Positions 48,701 to 57,700 of a stretch of 64,000 nt of DNA are shown here, in pieces. The position numbers and the translations under genes were made by a program. Source of the DNA: Corbicula japonica (Eukaryota; Mollusca; Bivalvia; Venerida; Cyrenidae); assembly GCA_038501625.1 (NCBI GenBank), contig JAZAYU010000019.1, positions 4,778,324 to 4,842,323 on the forward strand. Reading direction: 5' to 3'. The notes below the pieces were generated by a model, which made no database searches, was not told the DNA's origin, and saw only the letters and a program-made list of their open reading frames with translations. Positions within the stretch are counted from its first letter, which is position 1; the number at the start of each line of letters is the position of its first letter.

Positions 48701-51700
48701 TCTTTGCTGTTATTCCATTACCTGGGTTGTCAGAAAACATGGCCGCCAACATACTTCCTGGATATTGCTGCGTCAATGTACTCCTGCAAAAATTCACAAA
48801 ATAGTTAACTGCAACCTGATTTGAATTTCATTTTTATTTTGCTCTCCAATACTAAAGACATTTAAATTCAGTTCAAATGGAAAGACTTTGGCAGATGAAG
48901 TTAAGGTATCGCAAACATTGCAAATGGCGAAGACAGGCTAAAATTTCAAAAAATGAATTTTGTTGGAAATACTTATTGCCACCTAGATTTTATTAAATAA
49001 ATGGGTTAAGCTATGGAAGTAGTAAATGTTTGCAACCTCGGTTTAGTCTAATTCATGTTCTAATTACCCAGCACATACTAAAACAAAAGAAAAACCGTTT
49101 GCATAAGAACTCTAAAATTCATGAACAATATACCAAAGCAACTCATACCTGAAATAAGTATATGCTGGACAACAATGTTTAGTGCCAATTCGTCAAAATA
49201 ATGTTAGGGTTTTCAAGAAATTCAAGGAAAACTTACTTCCTACTTTCACTTTCTACTTTCACTTTGCAATGTTTGCGACCTCTTAAATGATTTCAGTATA
49301 TCCCATGGGGTAATGAGTTAAGCACCAGCACACACATCAATGTTGTATTTGTTACACATTTTAAAAATAAAGTTGTATTTTTACAGCTAAACGCACAATA
49401 GGCGAAGACGCCTGCTCTACTTTATCAGATTGTTTAAGAAGTGACGTCAACTGTCCGAATTTACCTTTTCCCGAAGGCATTCCAAATTAAATACACTTTC
49501 ACCTTATCAGTTTTTCTATAGTTTCAGGTATTAGGCTTACTTTTCTTCCGCTAATAAAACATTACCTTGTAGTTGTGAACAACTTTCCGCCCACATTGAG
49601 CGTGACCCATTCTTTAGAGCTACACTGTGACATGTTCTTACATACAATTCTCTCGGCACCAGGTACACCCACATGACTGCATGGTGGAGCTAAAAATAGC
49701 ACAATAATTGTATTTTAAATATAGGAAATGCAGAGAACTCTCTCTATTAACCCTTTCCGGCATATATACACCTTTATGGCATGGGCAAACGGTGTAGATC
49801 CAGATCAGCTGGCACATCAATGCTGCCTGAATAGGATCTACTCTATTAGCTTTTTGATTTATTAGGGGATTTCTCACCAAACAGGTGAACAGTGCAGATC
49901 CTCATCAGTTTGCATGAATCTGCTGGCTGATCTGGATCTATACTGTTCGCACATGCAATAAAATCTGTATATATAAAGGAAAGGGTTGAGACCTTTTGGA
50001 GACCTGCTGGACAATGAAAATTTTTATTTAGAGAACATGATTTTCAAATCCCTTACTGTATTTACAACTTACAGACCTGAAACAGACTTCCCGAAAGGAG
50101 ATAAAAATGTTGGACATTTGGTCAGACAAGATGTGAAAATGTGTCTAACCAAAACAAATTTTGTCGGCCCGACACATGTTAAAAAGGAATGAGCAAGTAT
50201 TGGGAGTTCAATTTTTTGTCTGACACTCGGTCTGTTAACATAAAAAATCATTTCGGACTGGCTCAAATTTTACCGGACAGGTCGGTCAGTCTGGCAACTG
50301 TCCGGACGTCTGCAGAAAATGACCAATGTGGTGAGGACACAATAATGCCTTATGGGTTGCAATTGTTACCTTGACCTCCAAAATATGGACCTGGGTGTTG
50401 TAGGCAACACAATATCTTGTTGTATAAAAATGAAACATTGCAATGTTGTATTAAATGAAACATTGCAATGAAAAAAAAACCTAATTTTTTTATACCCCTT
50501 TACTGCATGAATAACACTTGTGTTACCAGTGTAGATCCAGATCTGATATTGATCTACATCTTACTTTAAGATCCATTAATTATTTCTGACCAAAGCAAAC
50601 AGTGTAGATCCAAATAATACTGCATGGATGTGCAAGCTGATCTGGATCTACACTGGTCAAACACATTATAAGCTCTACCCATAAAGTAAAAGATTTAAGA
50701 AAAACAATGTGGTCGAAGTGATTTAGAAACTTTTCTCAGTTTTTAAAGATAAACTAAGACATATGGAATCATGCATTTACTTTTAGTCTTCTATTAAAGA
50801 CAGTAAAACTAGAATATGTCCTTGGACACTGATGCCTCCACTTCTACAACAGTTTTAACAAAGGGCCATAACTCTGACCAGTAAAAATGGTCTGAAGAAA
50901 AACATCATTTCTTCACAATCATCTTTACATCCTGCATTTGTGCAAGCTGAAAAAATATCTGCCTAAAAGTTAACCCTTTCCTCCATGGACACACCTTTAA
51001 TGCGTGGGCGAACAGTGTAGATCTATATCAGCTGGCACATCCGTGCCGTCTGATCAGGATCTGCTTATAATTCATTCGGTTATTGACCAAAATGTGACCA
51101 GTGCAGATCCTGATCAGACGGCTGATCAGAATCTACACTGGTCGCTCATCCATAAAAATCACGGAAGAAAGGGTTAATGACCAGCTGAAGCCACAAGATT
51201 TGGTGAATGTTTGTAGGAACTGACAGACAGACTGACGGACTGACATAAAGACCAGTGCAACTCTACATTGTATATGCCTCCCACTTCATGGGAACATAAA
51301 AACTCAGCTCTAAGGTTAACCCTTTCTCCATTAATTCGTATTTTAATACATGTGCGACCAGTGTAGATCCAGATCAGACGGCACATCCATGCCATCTGAT
51401 CAGGATCTGCACTGGCCGCATTTTAATCAGAAATAACCTGATAAAGTGAACAGTTTAGATCCTTATCAGACGGCACGGATGTGACGGCTGGTCTGGATCT
51501 AAACTGTTTGCCCTTGCAATAAAGGTATTTCTATGGAGGAAAGGGTAAATACTCACGTTTGAACGGCTCTCCTCCGGAGATGTAAACAACATCGTCGTCT
51601 CTGAAAGCAAAACAGAGAAAAAGAAAATAAATACCTGTGGAAGACACTAACGTAAAGTTGGCGATTTAAATGTCCATCATTTAATAATGAGAAATAATTT

Positions 51701-54700
51701 GAAGTAATGCTTCTACTTTAACCCTTTCCTCCATAGATATACCTTTATTGCATGGGCGAACAGTTTAGATCCAGATCAGCCCGCACATCTGTGCTGTCTG
51801 ATCAGGATCTAAACTGTAAGCTTTTTTATTCATAAGGTTATTTCTAACCAAAATGTGACCAGTGCAGATCCAGACCTGACGCCATGGATGTGCCTGCTGA
51901 TCTGGATCTACACTGGTCGCACATGCACAAAAATGCATATATATGGAGGAAAGGGTTAACACATCACATTCATCATTGTGTATAAACCTGCAACAACTTG
52001 AGCAATGTACGACAAAGAGAATCATAGAATACATGTATTTAGTACCATGTTTAGAGTTGTGAGTTCTATAGTGCATAATTTGAGTACCACTATTGACTGA
52101 TATATTCTCGATCCCGGTACTGCAGGATTATAGAGCAAGTGCTCTCCCAGCCAAGCTTATCAAGGCTACATATGTGTCTTCTTCCCAAACTGACTAGGTT
52201 TTTACAATAACAGACATTAATGCTTTCCTCCATATATACACATTTTTACACATGGATGAACAGTGTAGATCCAGATCAACCAGCACATCATTCTGTGCTG
52301 TCTGATCAGAATCTGCATTGTTCGCTATTTGATTTATTTGGTTATTTCTGACCAAAAAGTGACCAGAGCAGATCCTGATCAGATGGTTTGAATGTGGTGA
52401 CTGATCTGGATCTACAGTGGTCCCACATGCCTTAAAAATGCATATATATGGAGGAAAGGGTTAAACATTTCATAGGCAAATAATACTGGAATTGAAACAT
52501 TCTGTTCATTTGTCTATGATAATCGGGATATTTTTATGTCAATATATCTTTACCTGGGATTGGCTTAAGTTGTTGGAACAGGGAGAAGTTGTGAGCCCTT
52601 TGAGGAAGAAATCAGCTACCAATAATGCTTTCTGTGTGAAACATATAAGGAACACTGGCTGAGAAGAGTTAGTTCTGGACTTTTGGCAGACTATTTCTCT
52701 CAAGTTCCCCTCTAAGCCATTCTGGGATACTGAAATTTTAGTCAATGATAACCCTGGATATATCGTAGCATTACCTCAGGAGAGAGACTTCATCAATAAG
52801 GCCACCCTGCGGAGTGTAGATCTTTTTGCCGACAAAGCCAAGCTTTTTACTTGCAGCAGTCAGTACATCTTCTAACGACGAACTGTGAGTCACCGATACT
52901 GCCTGCAAAAAAAGGTAATTCATTTTATGCTTTCCAGTTCAGGTTTTTTTAGTGATTAGGGATGCAGCCCTAGCCTGTCAAGTGGGGAAAATTCATGCTT
53001 GTTTTTCCAGTTTTGGGGAAAAACAGATGTTATAATTATACAAATAAAAACAAGCAAACACAACTTTTATTCTTCATAATATTCAAAAACGGCATTTATT
53101 TTATGCTTTTCAGTGAATTATAGAATTTTCCCGGTGAAATAAAAGTGGTATTTCACTGATTTCAAACAGTGGAATATCATTTTTATTTTCACTGCTTTTT
53201 TCACGTTGGTACGCAAACGCACTTAACATAACAAATAAGAACCTTTAGAAAACGGGCTCAAATTTGGATATTTGACATCATGACTTCACGTCATAAACAA
53301 GCCGTTTTAGCGCCATTTCTTGCAATTTTTCTGTCAAATTCACACAAGTATTTGTGAACTCTGGAGCTCACTCGGTGAAATATATTTCTACATGTATCTT
53401 ACACTGGCAAAAACAAATATCCTCTATTTCCATGATAGGTAACTGTTCAGGCACAAAGTTCTGTGTGTTTGCGCTGCCAACATGTTTCACTAGCATTGCT
53501 GATAAAACCTGTGATTGGGGTTTCTAATGCTAGTAATTCCAAAGAACTAATGGTATTCATGCTATCAAAGTTTAATGCCTATAGGTTATTAAAATCTATC
53601 TATACTGACAGAAAATTTAGTGGGTTATTTATTACCGTATTCAATCCATTAAGATTTATTTCCCTTACATTGACAATTGAGATCAATTGGCAAAGTTGAT
53701 TAAATAAAAATTTGTATGCCTTCTTTACTTGGTTTCCCGATTCTGTGTTGTTGTTTATTTCAAGTTGAAACACCAGGACTTTTCATCCTTATATAGCAGA
53801 GGCCTATATTAGGCCGCTTCCCAATCCAATAATATCATATTTTTTCCCAACTGTGGCAGAGACTATTCCCAAAATGCTAGATGTCTAAAAATGGATCAAA
53901 ATCCTCTTAGGGGAGTTTGAAAATTGAAGTCTGAAAAATAAAGTGCTTCAAAAAATTAAATTCAAATTAAAAACTCTTATTAAAATTCAAATTTACAAAC
54001 TAATACCCATCTTTCAATGAATTTTGTTTTCCCAAAATAAAAATTATCGTTCATAAATTTCCCAATTTGAAAGAACAGGGCCTCTTTCCAATTTTCTGAT
54101 GAAAAGCCCTGAACACTAGTGAATACTTGTGTAGGTGAATATCCTATTAGTATAAGCACTAGTTCTGGTAGAGGAAAAAATACTACAGACAATTTATCAG
54201 TTTTGGCATTCAATCAGTTCTGGGACATGTTCATAATCTTGATTTAAAAAAAAACGAAAATTGGTCAAGAAATCATTGTGTGTTCCAGCAACATCACTCT
54301 AAATAAGATATAAACAATTATTACATGAACTATAAATAGACGCAACGCGATTGGTCACACCCCCAAAATAACCGAGTCAATAAATCTAGATATTGACCCG
54401 CTTTCGCTGATATTGACCTGTCTATAAATAGAATAAATTTTAATGACGTCAATTACGTCCCATTACCGTTGACGTTGTATTTCGCGCCATTTATCGTTCA
54501 AATTAGCTTGATAAGCCGCACGGAGTCCACTTGAAATTAGTCTTAATTGAAGATTTCTAAAACATAACTATTTATAGTTCATGTAATAAAACAGTTATTT
54601 ACTTATTAGCTGGGAAATATGCTGTTGATATTGACCGCAAAAATCTTTATTGACCTCGGCTATCGCCTCGGTCAATAACGATTTTTTAAGGTCAATATCA

Positions 54701-57700
54701 CAGCATATTTCCCAGCTAATAAGTAAATAATTGTATAATATTAAAAGGAAGACAAACTCCAATATTTCACTACACGTTTCGAGTTTATTTGACTCTTCTT
54801 CAGGTGAATGTTATTGTATCAACATCTCTAAATAAGAGAAATGCTGCAAGAACACAATGATTTCTTAACACATTTTCGATTTATAACTAGAATGTGCCAA
54901 AACTGATTAGTGTCAGAACTTAATAATTGACTGTACTGAACTGTGAGTCATTGTTAAGGCCTGCAAAACAAATTTAATTACTTTATTTCTGACGGGTTTT
55001 TTTTGTTAGGGGGGAGGAAGTAAGGAAATTTAGAATAGGCGTGATCAGGGAGGGGGCATCAGTGGCATAGTATAAAGTATGGAGTGGAGTGTTGGAGTGG
55101 AGTGTTGGAGTGGAGTGTTGGAGTGGAGTGTTGGAGTGGAGTCTGGAGTGTGATCTTGGAGCTGAATTTGGAGCCGAATTTTGGAGTGAGAATTTGGAGT
55201 CTGACCTATTGAGTTTATACAGCAATGTTTCATAATGATTTAAGTAGAGGTTAAGTGGTCCCATTAAACCATTATTGCTAAGTTCAATGTATTAAACTCC
55301 ATTAAATGTTACCTGCTTCTGCAGAAAGGAAGATGTTGCATAGGAGTTCACTCATCTAGTGTCATCAAAAGAATTAACTTTTAAATAAGGAAAGCCTTAG
55401 TTTGATCACACAAAAAAATGAAACTGGCAGGTAAATAACTATCATTTATATGGGTTATACATATGTATAAATAAAAGTAGTATGCACAAACATATTAAGT
55501 TACCATACAGGGCTTTTCATCAGTAAATTAGGAAGAGGCCCTGGCCTTTCCAATTGGGAAATTTATGCGCAATATTTGTATATTTTCGGAAAACAAAATT
55601 AATTGAAAGATGGGTTCTAGTTCATAAAATTGAAAAGAAATAGGTATTTTTAACTTAAATCTAATTTTTAAGCACTTTATTTTTCATACTTCAATTTTCA
55701 AACAACCTTCAGAGGAGTTTTTTAACCATTTTTGGACATCTTACCTAGCATTTTGGGAAAAATTTCTGCCGCAGTTGGGAAAAAATACTATATTTTTGGA
55801 TTGGGAAGAGGCCTTTTATAGAGTATAAGGATGAAAAGCCCTGCCATAGACCAGGGAAATATTGCCAATAATTTGAGTTTTATTCCAATTTTTGTGCAAT
55901 ATACTCCATTAAAAGCAATTTCAAGGCCTCTCCAAAATCTGGCTCCAAAATTTCAGCTCCAAAATTCAGCTCCAAGGTCAGACTCCAGACTCCACTCCAA
56001 TACTCCAATCCAACACTCCACTCCATACTTTATACTATGCCGCTATCAGTGGACAAAGCAAGGCTTTCCTGGTAATTATTGGAAAGCAGATTCAGCTAAT
56101 TGCTGCAACCATATGTCAAGGGGTTTAAATGTCTTCATGAATTAGGGGTTGAAAAGTCTTTGTTTTTAGGGGTTGATATGACTTGGGTATGTAAGGTGTT
56201 GAAATGACAGAGGGGTTGAAATGTCTTGCTTTACAACCAGTGCAGAACCAGCTGCAGTTGTACCTCGGACAAACAGTTAATGCAGTTAATGGAAGATATT
56301 TGTTTTTACCAGTGTAAGATTGAAATATATTTCACCGAATTAGCTCCGGAATTCATATACATAATTCAAAATTGCAAAGTTTATGAGTGAAATATATTTC
56401 TTTCTTTCACTGGTTAAAAACAAATTTTCTTTTTATTTTATGCTTTTAGTGCAAAATTTGCGTGAATTTGACAGAAATGTTGCAAGAAATGACGCCAAAA
56501 CCGCTTCTTTATGACCATACATGCCAAGTCTTAGCTGTGAGGTAAAAACTCACGGAATTTCACCCACCCTCACGGTCTAACGGATAAAAACAAAAAACTC
56601 GCATATTTTTGATAATTTCTCTTTAAAAAAATGTCATCTGCAGGGCAATTTTCAATGTCTCCAATAAGTCCGAGGATCGCCGAAATGTAAGCGCTTGATT
56701 GACGGTGATTATTGGAAACGATGACATTTTGTTTATTTCATCTGCTTCAATTACCCTGGGGCAAAGGATTAACATCCCATGTTAGATAAGGTGTTATTCA
56801 ATTATCTTTTCTTATTAATTGATATGTTTACTCAATCATCTTTATGTCTCAGTTGGGGTACAATTTCAATGCAAGTGTTACAGTTTTAGGCTAAAGATGG
56901 GTAAATGTCTAAGGGCATTACTATGAAGGTGTTAATTGTCAAGAGTTTTGGTTTTAATTGGCATGTTGAAGCATTAATCCAGGGTGAAAAAAAACAAGAT
57001 TTGTAAAACTCTTGGGCCCTTCTCTCTCGTTTCTGTAAAGCTACAAGAATTAATTTTATAATTTTTTATGCAAATGCAACACTAGACTTTATTCAAAAAT
57101 GCCAAGACAGTAATTGGATAAACTAATGGCTTGAATAGTATGAATCTTCTGAGGACATTTTTAAAATAAATGTGGCATAAAGATTTTAGTCACAAATATT
57201 TATTTGATTTTGAAAAAAATGTGTTTAATTTTCTTGTTACTGCATTAAAGTAATGTAACTGAATTTAGTTACTTTTTACAAAAAAAAGGTAAAGGTAGCA
57301 TCGTCCAACCAGTTTTCAGTATAGTAAGAGATTAACTTGATTTCCGTCATGTAAATAAACAACAACTTAGATAAAACCATGACTTACATTAAATTTGTTT
57401 ATCCTTCTAAATATTAATACAATTTTTATTCATTTGTTCATTCATTTAAACTCAAAGAAAAGCAAAAGAACTAATGCAGTGATATTGTGCCATATGTCAG
57501 ACATGGCAGCTTACCACAGAAAGCTATGACGTTCCAAAGTGTTTCTGTAATGTGCATAGCAAAAAAAAAATTATTTTTCGATACCTGGCATGTACTGGGA
57601 TCCCATGTATTTACCGGACAATCAATTTACCGGACAAAATTTGTATCAGTCGAATACACACTCAACTTTTGATCAAATTTGGGAAAAATTATGTAAAATT

